A DNA stretch of 64,000 bases, from positions 1-64,000 of the forward strand of contig JADDOH010011146.1 in the NCBI GenBank assembly GCA_016648135.1, read 5' to 3'. Below are positions 1 to 10,829 of the stretch, piece by piece. Below the pieces are notes generated by a model. The model saw nothing but the letters and a program-made list of their open reading frames with translations. It searched no databases and had not been told where the DNA came from. The translations under genes and the position numbers were made by a program. Numbering within the stretch: position 1 is the stretch's first letter; every line of letters starts with the position of its first letter. This DNA is from Agrypnia vestita. Taxonomy: Eukaryota > Arthropoda > Insecta > Trichoptera > Phryganeidae.

Positions 1-1543
1 ATTGAAATTTTTACAATGAGAAACGTTTGACTACGTCGCTCGTAAAACAAAGTAAAAAAAACCTTCCAGACACAATTTCTTTTATAAGACTTGAAGCAGC
101 TTTTTATCTAGGTACATCTGTACTATAGCTGGATAAGCGAATTTAATTCGAGAATTTCTGCGAAAGACTTCTGAAATGAATCATGATTTTTTTTATGATA
201 TTTACGAGAAATAAGCGAAACTTATTGCCAAATTTATATTTAACTTACAGCACCTTAGTTAGTAAAAATTACACCTTTGATTAACTCCGTATGCATAAGA
301 AGGATCATAAAAATGACAGAAAACAAAGTTTCAACCAAATCAATTCTTGTTCTTATCACCTATATACCTCTCGTCGATGGCATTGTAAATGATTTCTAAT
401 TACATATATATAATTATAATAATTATAACTACACTGTATATGTATATGTTTTTCATAACTCAATAAGAAACACAAGGCATTAATTTCGTATGTCGCTCAT
501 AATAAAACGATACCTCGTAAGCTACTTAATTTTACAGGGGAGGCAAAAAAACTGCGTAACACCTAGATTCTTTACAATAAATAGAATACGAGGAATTACT
601 TTAATGGAATATAAGAGACACAAATAATTGTTTTAATGAGGCACGTTATTGCCAGATTATCATATCCGCACATTTTAAAGACAAATACACAAAAAAAACT
701 AGATTTTGAAAAAAGTATGGTAAGTGAGATATTTTTCTACCATGAGCGATATACCTACTGGATTGTCTAAATCTAAGTATAGAATTTTTGAATAATTGTA
801 GACTATACTCGAAAAAATTACTCTAGAAGTTCAGATAACTGCATTATATTTAAGTTCGTTATATGTAACAAAAAAATTCATTTATTTAGCCTGTTGTGTT
901 TGGCTGGTTAAGCGTACATATTTGTTTCGTTTTGCATGCTTTAATAAATTTAAAAAAAAACATAAATACATGGAACAATATTTCAAATAACGCCAGAACA
1001 GCCCCATTTAAGTCAGTCTAGTCAAAATATTTAATTAAAAGAAAGATATTTTAACAAGCTGTCACAAAAATTAAATGGGTATTAAAACAAGGGATGCGAA
1101 ATTGGATAGGTTTTAATAATACAATTTTAAGAAACATAAATGGAGAGAGAAAATATAAAAAAATAGTGAAAATCGCTGGAGATTTCCTGTGGGAAAGCCT
1201 GACGCCAAACACGCGTATTTAACTCTTCAAGCACCGGTTTTTTTTGGGTTCTAAAAACATTGTTTTTAATCTTTCGGCGTATTTTTCAACATCTATTTAG
1301 GTACTATCCTTCTATAGGTCTTCATGAGAATCGTCTTTTAAGATATCTATTACACAATAATTCGTGTTAATTTAATAAAATATTATAAATTAACATAACT
1401 ACAAAATATTCAAAGTAATTGTATGAAGGTATATGATATTAAAACAATTGAATGGGTATATTTTTCACATCTTATGCATATACACATATTGTACATTTTT
1501 AACGTCATAATTTTAAGCATTAATATCGAAGGACGTTCTCTAG
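1..1543. other. AT-rich non-coding DNA, nothing recognised
   Basis: No open frame of note, no inverted repeat and no match to the repeat families seen elsewhere in the window. It consists of A/T runs and short TA stretches. It is compatible with intron or intergenic DNA. Confidence 0.6.
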
Positions 1544-1650
1544 TGCAGGGGTCATGACACTGAATTATACCGAAGTTTCAGGGTTCGATTCCCGGTGAGG
1601 TCACAATACATCTTCGTGTTTTTGATGTGTTTCAGTAATTTGTAATTATA
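1544..1650 (+). repeat. tRNA-derived SINE fragment (family B), diverged
   Basis: The segment holds a B-box-like GGTTCGATTCCCGGTGAGGT preceded by a decayed tRNA 5' half. It is followed by a body resembling the family B copy at 58432 (gtgttttgatgtgttt, then a decayed form of cttctgtaat). The conserved tail cctcttggcc is missing, so the copy is truncated and old. Confidence 0.5.
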
Positions 1651-1971
1651 ATTTCGTAATTTCGATTTCACATCATTGTAGAAGAAATCTGCAACCCAGT
1701 AATTCAAACACATTCAGCATCATCTAATTGTTAAGCAATGGGTTTAACTAAAATAAATACAAAATTAATTATGAAATTCTAACATCTTTAACATCGAGCT
1801 ACTTTTTGAAAGTAGCGGAAAAAGTAGGTTTAGAGTAGTTAAAAATAAAAATATTCTTTAATATTGTGGTCCAATGAGCATTTATTATAAAAGAGACAAA
1901 AGATTTAAAAGGCTGGATTGAATGTTAAACTGATAATAAGACGGCTACTAAACTAAAATGAACTAACTTCT

Positions 1972-2169
1972 AAAAAATATTGATTGTATTATTTGTATGT
2001 ATTTACTTATATTATTTGATTAATTACACTTCCTTGTTTGTCGGAAAAACCTTTCCATGGTCAGGGTGTTTTATACATGTCAAAATATCAAAATGTTTTT
2101 TGTTTTTCTAAATTATTGAAAAATTATTTTTAAATATTATACATACAAATAATACAATCAATATTTTTT
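1972..2169. repeat. Short foldback element, 30-bp perfect arms
   Basis: Bases 1972-2001 and 2140-2169 are perfect reverse complements (arm starts aaaaaatattgattgtatta). The 138-bp spacer contains no frame. It looks like a small MITE or foldback; no target-site duplication could be fixed because the flanks are AT-rich. Confidence 0.6.
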
Positions 2170-3000
2170 AAATGTCAGTCAACAATGTAACTGAATCAAT
2201 TGAAAAAAATATCTAACTTCTACTACGGTGAGATTCAAGAAAAATAAAGAGAGGAAAGATGCTGAAATCTGAGTAAAATTAAAAAGACAAATAAATTACT
2301 TCAACTCATGCTTAGGATAATAAGGACAAAGTTCTTAATACACTCTAAAGGAGTCTGAACACAAGAAAACACTTTTAATTCATTATAATACAACTTTATC
2401 CTCTTATCCTCCGTATAACATTCCATCACTTTTTTGGCACACATCTTGAAATATTATCCAAATATTAAATAATGGCTTTAAATACTGAGTAAAATTCTTG
2501 GAAAATAAAGTGTCATTGTTGAACAAAATTAATCAAAGAAAGCTGTCACATTCCGATCAGCCGAATTTAATAGCACTCGAGAGAAGGATTCTTGTATGAA
2601 TTTCTAATGTAAATTCATATTTCATTTCTGCTCGTTTTCGAGCTGGCGATCACCTCAAAAGCTTCAAAACAATTCGGTAATCCGAAATTAAATCATTTAA
2701 AAAATAAGACGAACATTATCCACATCCCTGTCCGCCACGCGGCATTTTAACGTGTTAAGGGTTCCATTTTCAGTCCCTGCAAGGTTTTCCGACAGAATAA
2801 TTTATAATGTTCTGGTAAGCAAGGGAACACGAGAAAGGACAGGAATCAAGATTATAAGGGGGCATTTAATATATCAAAGTTAAGGATACAGGACCCTTGT
2901 AAAGTGAGGAACCTTATTTTTTTTATTTAGGATGTAATGTCTTTGTGAATAATGATTAATTAGAGGTAATTTGCTAAATTTTGACGGCAAATGTAAGTCT
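2170..3000. other. Non-coding stretch with a GC-richer island at 2715-2860
   Basis: Mostly AT-rich and featureless. The part around 2715-2860 is less AT-rich, does not match any repeat family seen here and has no usable frame. It could be a conserved non-coding element, which is only a guess. Confidence 0.4.
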
Positions 3001-3248
3001 TCTGTGTATAGTTTTCTGGGATATTCTGCCGTGTGTGTGTGACCTCTCTGGCCAACGTTTCGGATCCCATTGCAGGGTCCATCATCAGGGCTGATGTGAT
3101 GAGTGAGTGTTGAAGTGTAGGTTAAGTATTACCTTGCAATACCGTACCGAAGTCAGGGTGTCTCCAAGTTTGTGTTATGTTAAATACTGGATTGCAGTAC
3201 CGTGTCGAAAGCAAGGTGTGTGTCTTCTTGTAGTGTTTTATATATCTA
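3001..3248 (-). repeat. Terminal (pLTR-like) part of a Penelope-like element
   Basis: This lies just downstream of the GIY-YIG frame on the same minus strand. It contains the hammerhead-like motif at 3057-3088 and two imperfect direct repeats (about 3123-3161 and 3180-3219, each with taa.tactgg/cc ... ttgca.taccgt). Related sequence recurs at 5866-5985, 19692-19790 and, as an inverted pair, at 38250-38510 (shared gatattctgcc / cggcagaatatccc). PLEs are known to carry such terminal repeats with hammerhead motifs. Confidence 0.6.
3057..3088 (-). ncRNA. Hammerhead-ribozyme-like core of PLE terminus
   Basis: Reading the minus strand: CTGATGA (3088-3082), then T, then a stem GGACCC / GGGaTCC with one bulged A and a TGCAAT loop, then GAAAC (3061-3057) followed by GTTGG. 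These are the invariant hammerhead boxes in the right order and spacing. Hammerhead motifs in PLE terminal repeats are established. The extra base between CTGATGA and stem II, and the unresolved stem III and cleavage site, leave activity uncertain. Confidence 0.5.
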
Positions 3249-3924
3249 CTAACGGATGTCGGACTGTGCGGATCGTCTATTTGATTTATCCTGCAGCGCC
3301 GGATACCACGATGTTCTTAACTTAAGACCGTCATCCCTATTAATGTTTACCGGGTGCTTGTATATTTCGATTGCTTCTTTGACCAGGCGCGTGTGGTGAC
3401 TTTTGGGCTTTCCTAAGATTTTTGGCTCAAATGAAAAATGGTGGCCCGTATCTAGAAAGTGCTCAGCCAATGCCGATTTTTCCGGGTGACCGAGTTTGCA
3501 TGCTCTTTTATGCTCATCAACCCTCTTTGAAATCGTGCGTGCTGTTTGTCCCACATACACTTTGTCGCAATTTTGACAATCGAGCCTATAAACACCGTCG
3601 GTCTCAAGGGGATCCCGATCCTTCGCTGGTCTTAAGAGGTCCTTAACCTTGTTGTTTGTGCCGAACACTGTCTTAATATTCTGTTTCTTGAGCGCTTTGG
3701 CAATCCTGTCTGTTACATTATGGATATAAGGCAAGAAAGCAATCCCTTTGATCTCAGCTTCTGTGTTTTTCTCGGAGCTGTTAGATTTGGCTCTTATGAT
3801 GTGCCGTATCTGCCGTCTTTGGTATCCATTGCTTTCTAGCGCGTCGCTCAGTGTACGGATCTCCTCCTGCAGATGTTCTTCTTGGCATATTCGTTTTTGG
3901 CAAATGTAAGTGCGGAAAAAAATC
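3249..3924 (-). pseudogene. Penelope-like element, C-terminal GIY-YIG endonuclease fragment
   Basis: The minus-strand frame is open from about 3924 down to a TAG at 3249-3251. It carries a helical linker (QEEHLQEEIRTLSDALESNG), then LPYIHNVTDRI, then the endonuclease with DGVYRLDCQNCDKVYVGQTA and KRVDEHK, and ends with VNINRDDGLKL and WYPAL. GVYR...KVYVGQT is the GIY-YIG core of PLE endonucleases, which nick target DNA for reverse transcription; in PLEs it follows the reverse transcriptase on one polypeptide. No RT motifs are found upstream, so the copy is truncated at its 5' end. The apparent start at 3734 is only a TTG inside the domain. The frame itself has no stop, so the copy is not very old. 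Confidence 0.85.
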
Positions 3925-4014
3925 GAACAAAAATGTACACTTTTTGTGTTGTAAATTATATTCGCCTGGTTGTATTTTTCTATACACTATCATTAATATA
4001 AAGTTAAAATTTCA

Positions 4015-4400
4015 TTAATATTCGAACAGAATTGCCTCACAGAATCGTGTAAAATTAATATAAACCTTCAAAATTTCCATGTTGTCTCTTTTCATTTCAC
4101 GCCCAAAAATTATATGCTTGTTTTTATAATAACACGTTAACAGGGGTATATAAATACAAGTTGTTGAGTGGTTTTTGTTAGATTGATAATACCCTAACAA
4201 ATCGAAACGCGTATCAAGTAAACTAAGCGTATTTTATTTTTATATTTTATATTGTATACGTTATTTATATGTGGGATATAAAAGAAAAGGCAGCATTATT
4301 CAAAAAAAAATTGAAAGCAGTTATCGATGATTACTTAATGTATTGAATGTACTTATAATGCATTGAATTCGAAACGTCAGCGTTGACTTTGGTTATGTTG
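4015..4400. other. AT-rich DNA between PLE and foldback repeat
   Basis: No gene, no recognisable repeat. A short minus-strand frame here has no protein-like composition. Confidence 0.5.
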
Positions 4401-4404
4401 TACC

Positions 4405-4875
4405 TTCAAGATTGTAGGTCAAATTTTTTGATAAGTTGTGAATGTTCTAACGGTGGAATTAGTGAACGTTGCATTGTGTTAAGTCATCACTTAAGCCAGC
4501 TTGTACAGATCAACAGTCATGTGTCCATCATTTAAAGACTACTCCACAAGTTTCCCATATATATAGCTTCGTCTCTGTGATACTTCAATAATTTACCTCA
4601 ATTACTTATTGGACAAAATCCAGCGATTGTGTTCTCAATATAAAACCATATAAAATTATTGTTTAATTGAATTTTTTAAAGGAATACTACGAGTTAATTA
4701 AGATAAATAATTAAAATCTCACGGATACGAAACTATTAATGTGAAAAACATATATGGAAGTCTTTTTATAGAATGACCCAGGGCTTACTACCTGTATTAG
4801 CAGGCTTAAGTGATCACTCTACACAATGCAACGTTCACCAATTCCATCGTAAGAGCACCCACACATGATCAAAAT
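4405..4875. repeat. Foldback copy of the dispersed 'cttaagtgatcac' repeat (family F2)
   Basis: The left arm (about 4450-4560: ggaatta.tgaacgttgca, tcatcacttaagccagc, then cttgtacag) is the imperfect reverse complement of the right arm (about 4740-4850: gcttaagtgatcac, cacaatgcaacgttcacc). The same core occurs at 10.83-11.13, 24.56-24.87, 36.73-36.97, 37.27-37.56 and 50.28-50.38 kb. No coding capacity. Probably a non-autonomous inverted-repeat element. Confidence 0.6.
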
Positions 4876-4999
4876 TTTGAATGTTTAATATATATTCCAA
4901 ATCTGAAAACCTTTCATTTATTTGAAAGGACTATGCTAGAGACATCTATAGTGTTTCTCATGAACAATACATTGATTCCGCAGATGGTAATGATACCTT

Positions 5000-5130
5000 T
5001 ATATCTCATAAACCGTTTCGTCTCTATGAGAATTTTTTAATTTATCCTAATTAATTAATCATTTCTCTGGGGGACAAAATCCAGTCTACTGTGTTCTCAG
5101 CACAAAACTACGTACAAAAATATTGTTACT
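5000..5130 (+). repeat. Partial F2-family repeat
   Basis: Contains cgtctctatgaga and ggacaaaatccag ... tgtgttctca, as in the copies at 4570-4640 and 31560-31680. Confidence 0.45.
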
Positions 5131-5865
5131 ACGGGTTTAGTTTATAAATCATGTAAAATAATACAAAATTAAAAATCGCAAAATAATGTTGTACAACCTA
5201 AGGCAGACTGTTGATAGTAATGAAAAATACGCACAAGGTGAAAGTGTACATTCTGCTTCGAATAAGTAAATAAATCCCTCGTTTCATATGACAGCCACGT
5301 TTCAAAAAATATCTTAGAACGCGTATCTCGGTGGTCTGGTCGGGTTTTCTGTCTTTATTGTATCGAAGCATATCTTGCGTACGCCGAAGGCAACTATTTC
5401 GGTATAAATGGAGCATACATAGGGGTAAATAATAGCGAAAAGCTTCCAGCTTTCGGTAATTCAATATAAATAGTACGGGGCTGTGGGACTGGGGGAAGTA
5501 TTGACGCAGCGCGGTAAGGAACACATATTTGTGAAATGTTACAAAAGCCAAGCAATACGTATTTGTGTTTATTTATCTGGTCACAAGATATTCACGGTAG
5601 AAACTGAATCGATATTTACCGGATGGACGTACTCGACTCGTAAATAATGTTTTTCTAATGTATTATATATTTTACGAAACATGGTTGTAATGATAAAATC
5701 TCTTAATCCCAAATCCCAACAAAACTCTTTTTCTTATAAAATCATCAGTAGGAGAACCTTATATATTTTGAATTTTATATTTTAATATTAGTAATGAAGA
5801 AATATTGAACAAAACAAAGACCATCTAAAAAACATATTGTTTTTACTGAAAGTCGAAATAGTATT
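5131..5865. other. Unclassified DNA with a mildly GC-richer patch
   Basis: Bases 5300-5540 are less AT-rich and include TATAAATAG at about 5468, but there is no supporting initiator or downstream gene. A minus-strand frame of 117 codons has no recognisable domain and no splice context. Nothing else seen. Confidence 0.35.
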
Positions 5866-5990
5866 TTAGGATATTCTGCCATATATATGTGATTTTTCTG
5901 GGTAAAGGTTTTTGTGTTTGGATCCCATTTCAAAATCTACACTAGGGCTGTTGTTGTTGGTGTTAATGTTGTGCTTAAGTGTTGGCTTGA
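5866..5990 (-). repeat. Decayed PLE terminal repeat
   Basis: Aligns by eye with 3016-3130: gatattctgcc, then ggatcccatt, a decayed tca/ctacac, and gggctg. The hammerhead boxes seen in the 3 kb copy are destroyed here. Copy A of the large duplication begins inside it at about 5901. Confidence 0.55.
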
Positions 5991-6002
5991 AATATAGGTA
6001 AG

Positions 6003-6025
6003 GTTAGGTTAGGTTCACCTCTTAA
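6003..6025 (+). repeat. Short TTAGG-like run
   Basis: taaggttaggttaggttc resembles the arthropod telomere unit TTAGG but covers only about four imperfect units. Also present in copy B at about 19790. Confidence 0.4.
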
Positions 6026-6089
6026 CAAAAAGTATTGGCTTAAAATATAGGCTACATAAGTCGCATAAGTATACATGGCAATGCATTCC

Positions 6090-6219
6090 AGAAAACAATA
6101 ACCAGAAGACTCCGAATGACTGAAAATCTGAGTACATTTGTAGTAATAATAAGACTTCAAATTTGTCAAAATTGAGAAAATATAATTTAATATATTCATA
6201 CCCATTGGGCTACTATGGC
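6090..6219 (-). repeat. Inverted SINE-head copy facing 7559
   Basis: Its reverse complement (tagcccaatgggtatg..atatatt, then a run with caaatttgaa and ttattattact) matches 7559-7690. The two form imperfect inverted arms around the TA-rich loop into which the mariner inserted. Confidence 0.6.
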
Positions 6220-6239
6220 CGTCTTTGTTCATGAATATA

Positions 6240-7525
6240 TTAGGTCCTTACATATGAAATTGATGTTTTGCCGTACTGACAAATTTGATCTCAAATATCT
6301 TCTCTTTGGTAAGGAATTCCAAATCCAAATTTATACAGCTATTTACTCATGTATTTGTGTTTTGAAAATTATAATTCATTTGTTTTTTCCTCAATTGTTT
6401 TTTTCTTTGCGTCACTCAGTTCACAAAATGAAAAACTTGAAATATCGCGTTATTTACGAGTACGAGTTCCACCGTGGCACCAGTACTGCAGAAAAGGCTC
6501 GAAGGATTAATGATGTGTATGGCGACGGTGCCGCAAAAGAAAACACAGTGCGTTTTTAGTTCCAACGTTTTCGTTCTGGAAATTTCGACCTGCAGAACAA
6601 GCCCCGTGGATGGCCGGAGACCAAAGTTGATAATGAAGAATTGAAGGCTATTGTGGAAGCGGATCCATCGCAAACCACATCCGAGTTAGCTGCAGGCTGC
6701 GATGTTAGTGATAAAACTGTTTTAATCCACTTGAAGCAAATTGGTAAGGTGAAAAAGCTTGAATGGTGGGTACCTCACGAATTGAGTGAAGCAAATCAAC
6801 AAACGCGCGTTGACTGCTGCGTTGCATTACTCAACCGGCACAATAATGAAGGGACTTTAAATCGAATCATTACCTGTGATGAAAAGTGGATCCTGTACGA
6901 TAATCAGAAGCGCTCATCGCAATGGCTGAACCCTGCCGAACCAGCCAAACCATGCCCCAAGCGAAAATTGACTCCAAAAAAGTTACTTGTGAGCGTTTGG
7001 TGGACTAGTGCTGGTGTCGTTCACGACAGCTTTCTTAAATCTGGCCAGACGATTACGGCAGATGTCTATTGTCAGCACTGCAAACCATGATGGAAAAGAT
7101 AGCTGCTAAACAACCGAGGCTGGTTAATCGCTCTAGGCCACTGCTGCTTCATGATAACGCTAGACCACACACTGCACAACAGACGGCTACCAAATTAGAG
7201 GTGGTTGAAATTGGAATGTCCAAGACATCCACCGTACTCTCCGAACCTTGCCCCAACAGATTACCATTTTTTTCGAAATTTGGATAACTTCTTGCAAAGG
7301 AAAAAATTCAACTCCCATGGGGCAGTCCAAACCGCCTTCAAAGATTTTATTGATTCCCGTCCGAATGGTTTTTTTAGTAAAGGGATCGATGAACTACCTA
7401 TGAGATGGCAAAAGTGCATAGATAGCAATGGTACATACTTTGATTAAATAAATATATTATAATAAAAAAAAATCGGCTTTATGTTCCTCCCATACTAAAC
7501 GTCAATTTCATATGTAAGGACCTAA
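6240..7525 (+). mobile_element. mariner element (complete ends, dead transposase)
   Basis: A 1,286-bp element with terminal inverted repeats TTAGGTCCTTACATATGAAA (6240 on) matching the reverse complement of 7502-7525 over 24 bases. It is flanked by the TA target duplication (6238-6239 and 7526-7527). Copy B retains the empty site at about 20031 (gaa, then one TATA run, then gatat) with a single TA. Size, TA target and transposase all fit the mariner family. Confidence 0.95.
6428..7447 (+). pseudogene. mariner transposase, inactivated
   Basis: The coding trace starts at ATG 6428 and ends at TAA 7445-7447, near 340 codons, normal for mariner. The N-terminal paired helix-turn-helix DNA-binding region is followed by WVPHEL, then the catalytic DD34D residues: ITCDEKW (first D), LLLHDNARPHTA (second D) and APTDYHFF (third D). 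Three lesions kill it: an in-frame TAG at 6557-6559 where the family has tryptophan, a one-base deletion near 7073-7078 (frame leaves the QTITADVYC segment) and a further frameshift near 7198-7205 just before CPRHPPYSPNLAP. The ends could still be mobilised in trans by a related transposase. Confidence 0.93.
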
Positions 7526-7558
7526 TAGATATATATTTATAATCACGAAAAAATCTGA

Positions 7559-7844
7559 CCCTCGTAGCCCAGTGGGTATGGATATATTCAATAATATTTT
7601 CCTCATTTTCACAAATTTGAATTCTTATTATTACTAAAAATATTCTTAGATTTCCATTCATTCAAACTGTCATTCGGAATCTTGCTTTCTGGCTTTCTCA
7701 CACCGAGGATTCCGGGTTCGATTCCCGGTGAGATCATAGTTAATCGTGTGATTTACTCTGAATGTTTTAAGTCTGGATGTTTTGTGACGTGATTCGCTTC
7801 TGTAATTGGGCCTCTTGGCCTATTGAAGCGTAAAATAAAAAAAG
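7559..7844 (+). repeat. tRNA-derived SINE (family B) with split head
   Basis: Begins ccctcgtagcccagtgggta (tRNA A-box region), is interrupted by about 110 bp, resumes with the B-box ggttcgattcccggtgag, and ends in the family tail gggcctcttggcctattgaa followed by gcg and an A-rich end. The uninterrupted copy at 58432 shows the normal order. Confidence 0.7.
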
Positions 7845-7984
7845 AACATGTACTCTTAAGAAAATTGTAAAAAAATATCAAAAAATCACATACATGTACG
7901 GTATTTTTAAAAACGTAAAGGACGTTGACAAAACATTGAGTCATTTCCTAAATGGCCCCTACATTCAGAATCTGTCTGCGGCCA

Positions 7985-8020
7985 AACCCAGTGGCGTGCA
8001 GTGCTTTGAGATAGGGCAAG
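7985..8020 (+). repeat. hAT-like terminal sequence fragment
   Basis: cagtggcgtgcagtgctttg matches the left terminus of the element at 8886. No partner end is identifiable nearby. Confidence 0.35.
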
Positions 8021-8204
8021 ACAATAACTAAAATGCATATTATAAGGTTTGCCGCATGAAACACTAATCCGCGTACCACGACGAGGTTAAAAGACTATAA
8101 TTGCTTAACAAAAGTAGCCTCAACTACAAATGTACGACCCTTGAATAGTTGGGATAGAGTAAAGGAAAAAACCAACCCATAACAACCAAGTTTTTATTAT
8201 AGGT

Positions 8205-8520
8205 ACTCCCTTTCTCATTTGTATTGTTTCCACCCACGGCTCGAGTCAGACAAGTTGAAACAGGTTTCGCGCCTTCTCCACGCGTCGGGCTCCTTTCTAA
8301 TTTGTATGATTTCGAATTTGAAAAAAAATTCGAAAAAAACAAAATTACACGATAATTATTTTTTTAAACGAAAATTTGTTAGATCATTTTTATCGTCGCC
8401 ACGAGTGTGCCTGCAAAGTTTCAGTTCGATTGAATCACGGGAAAGGGGTTAAAAATCGATCCAAAGTTTTTTCGGCAGACAAGCCGACAAGTAGACGTTA
8501 CGAGTTAAAAGAAAGGGAGT
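8205..8520. mobile_element. MITE with ACTCCCTTTCT ends (copy A)
   Basis: A 316-bp element whose ends ACTCCCTTTCTCATTT and (reverse complement) ACTCCCTTTCTTTTAACTC are inverted. The flanks read ...ggT/A and T/Aata, consistent with a TA target. No coding frame. Sister copies: 20714-21030, 31769-32050 and 56531-56865. The interior phrase cgggaaaggggttaaaaatc is shared by three copies. Confidence 0.7.
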
Positions 8521-8840
8521 AATAAAAACAATAGGTAGATTAATTTTTCTGCGAGTCCGATACCAAAATCGTAATATTATCAATTTAAATACAATAATAC
8601 GTTGAATATACACACGTAAATAAGAAATAAATAGGTAAATAAATTTATTCTTTTGCGTATTAAAAATATTATGCACTCATACATATTTTGCAGCTTTTTG
8701 ATGTTATTATATGGACTAATGCTTGCTGTTTAAATTACGAATTTGATTTCAGTTTCCAAAAGGTTTGATTGCATCATGCATCCGACCTAACTACCAATTG
8801 CTACACTAATACCATTATTAAACATGAGTAAACTGTATTA

Positions 8841-8885
8841 ATAAATGTATATATATATATATATAATAATAATATATACTTATAT
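8841..8885 (+). repeat. TA microsatellite
   Basis: A (TA)n tract directly left of the hAT-like element. Expanded TA tracts also occur at 9729-9800 and, much larger, at 21929-22135 in copy B. Confidence 0.7.
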
Positions 8886-9721
8886 CAGTGGCGTGCAGCG
8901 CATACAAGCAAAAAAGCTGTGCATTAGTAAATATTCTGAGAAACAAATATTAATTAAATAATCCTTATCTTAAGAAAAAGTTGATTTAAAATTCTAGCCG
9001 TAATTTATTCGTCCTACGGCTAGAAGTTTTATTTCTGACGTTTCCATTTAACATGACGTATTTGTTTTTTACGATTTAAAATTCTAGCCGTAATTCGTCC
9101 TAATTTTATTTCCGACTTTTCTGCGCTTAACTTCATGTCAATTCCTCATTTATTTCAATTTGTTCCACAGATATAGTGAAGTCGAGAAAAAAAAGTGTAT
9201 TTTTAATGCTGCGAGTTTTGTGTAGTAGCGTCCTTCTTCGAAAGGTTCTATGCCAGGCGCACGTCATGCAGAAATGTTATTGTTTACAAATTTTTGTAAA
9301 CTTTCGGTGTAAATTTTATGTCTTTTCTGTGGTAAATGCAAATACGAATATCACAAATATCATCTGTCATCTCTCATATAATGATATCATAAAATGTTTG
9401 ATTTATTTTTGTGAAAAGAAACATATGTCTGAAATTAGTATTGTTCCCGATTTATTTATATATAAATCGTCTTCGGAATATATTGGAATTTTTCGCCGTA
9501 TTAGCTATACCTATATAAAATATTTATTTATTTAGGAAATATTGTTTACAATACTTCTTTTATAGTGCAGTTATTTTTGTGGATTGAAGCTACTCAAAAT
9601 AGTTCATTATATATAGTTAAAAAAAAATTAAAATGTATATACCCTTATAGTTATATATTTCTAATATAGGTATATAGTCGGTCACAGCATAACCTAAGTT
9701 TATACCCACTGCACGCCACTG
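8886..9721. mobile_element. hAT-like non-autonomous element
   Basis: Left end CAGTGGCGTGCAGC and right end (reverse complement) CAGTGGCGTGCAGTG are inverted over 836 bp. CAGTGGCG-type ends are common in hAT elements. The interior is AT-rich with no transposase; a 119-codon frame at 9176 has no recognisable domain. No clear 8-bp target duplication because both flanks are TA repeats. In copy B the left end is deleted and only the right part (about 21326-22203) remains. Confidence 0.5.
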
Positions 9722-10829
9722 ATTATTTATTAATATATATATATATAACATATATTAATATATATATATACTATATATATATCTTTATATATATTATATA
9801 ATAACTGTGATTCATTCATCAAAAGAATATCATTAATCGAATAAAATATATTATGTGTTAATAAAAAATATACTCAATCCTACATATGTCTTAAATTGTT
9901 AGATAAATTCATCTTCGATAAATTAAAATTTTATTATTATCTATGAAAACAAGATAAATAAGGTATAACAAAACTATCGTAGAACTATTGTTGTATTGTT
10001 AATTACCCGAAATATTTTACATGTTCGTCTTGGGCTAACCATAATTTAATCCTTAGTATAAAAGTGTTCGAGTCAGCAAAAAAATATTTTTTTCACTAAA
10101 CATAATTACTTTCAATTTTTATTCATCAAACTTCGTGATAGTGGATAAATTTTTCAAGTAGAATAAATTGATTTAGCAAGTCACGGCATAACAAAGATTT
10201 GTTTATGCTTCACGTAAATTTTTCAACAAAAATTTCAGACGTGCTCGCAGCAGGTAGAACACGCCTTGAATCAATCCTCTAGGTGGGTTTTGAACGAAAC
10301 AAAAGCTTCCAAGGAAATGTTCAAGCTCTGGAAAAACGTCTAGAGATGCCCAAGGCAAGGATTAGGGGGCGAATGATAAATGTCTTTATTTTAATTTTTC
10401 TTTCTGCTCTCCACACAGGGAAGGAAGAAACCTAAAAATAACATCTTGTCCATTTGAAATTTGTAAGAACGTTGAAAATAATTCAGGCCAGAAAAAATAT
10501 TCGCTCAGTTTTAAAATATATCTTACTCCATTACTATGACCATTCTGTTGATTATTGTTTCATTCTGGATACAGATGATCGAATCCAGACATTTCATTAT
10601 AATTTCCATAAAGAATATTACAAAGAACGTAATGAAGAATACATATTACGTAAACATCCTCATTCTCAGGCTACAAGAGTTATTGTTCAGCAAAATTAAT
10701 TTTACAATTACAACACTCAATTAATGTTTTATTTTTTTATTAATTATTGACGTTTTGAAACGGACCAAAACCGAAAGAACAAATCTTAAAATATTTTATT
10801 TCATTCAGAATATTTTTGATTTTGTTCAA
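9722..10829. other. Copy A unique-type DNA, no gene
   Basis: Matches 22230-24560 of copy B apart from the LTR-like insertion there. A frame at 10454-10699 is broken in copy B, so it is not maintained as coding. The phrase around 10235-10440 is less AT-rich but has no recognisable product. Confidence 0.6.

Noticed and set aside
5460..5480. Promoter with TATAAATAG
   Set aside because: No initiator, downstream gene or conservation to support it.
6003..6025. Interstitial telomere repeat
   Set aside because: Only about four imperfect units; the same words occur in ordinary AT/GT-rich repeats (55.0 and 58.7 kb).
9176..9535. 119-codon frame inside the hAT-like element
   Set aside because: No transposase motif; copy B starts differently; AT-rich random composition.
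10454..10699. 81-codon open frame in copy A
   Set aside because: The frame is shifted in copy B by small differences and there is no domain; not maintained as coding.
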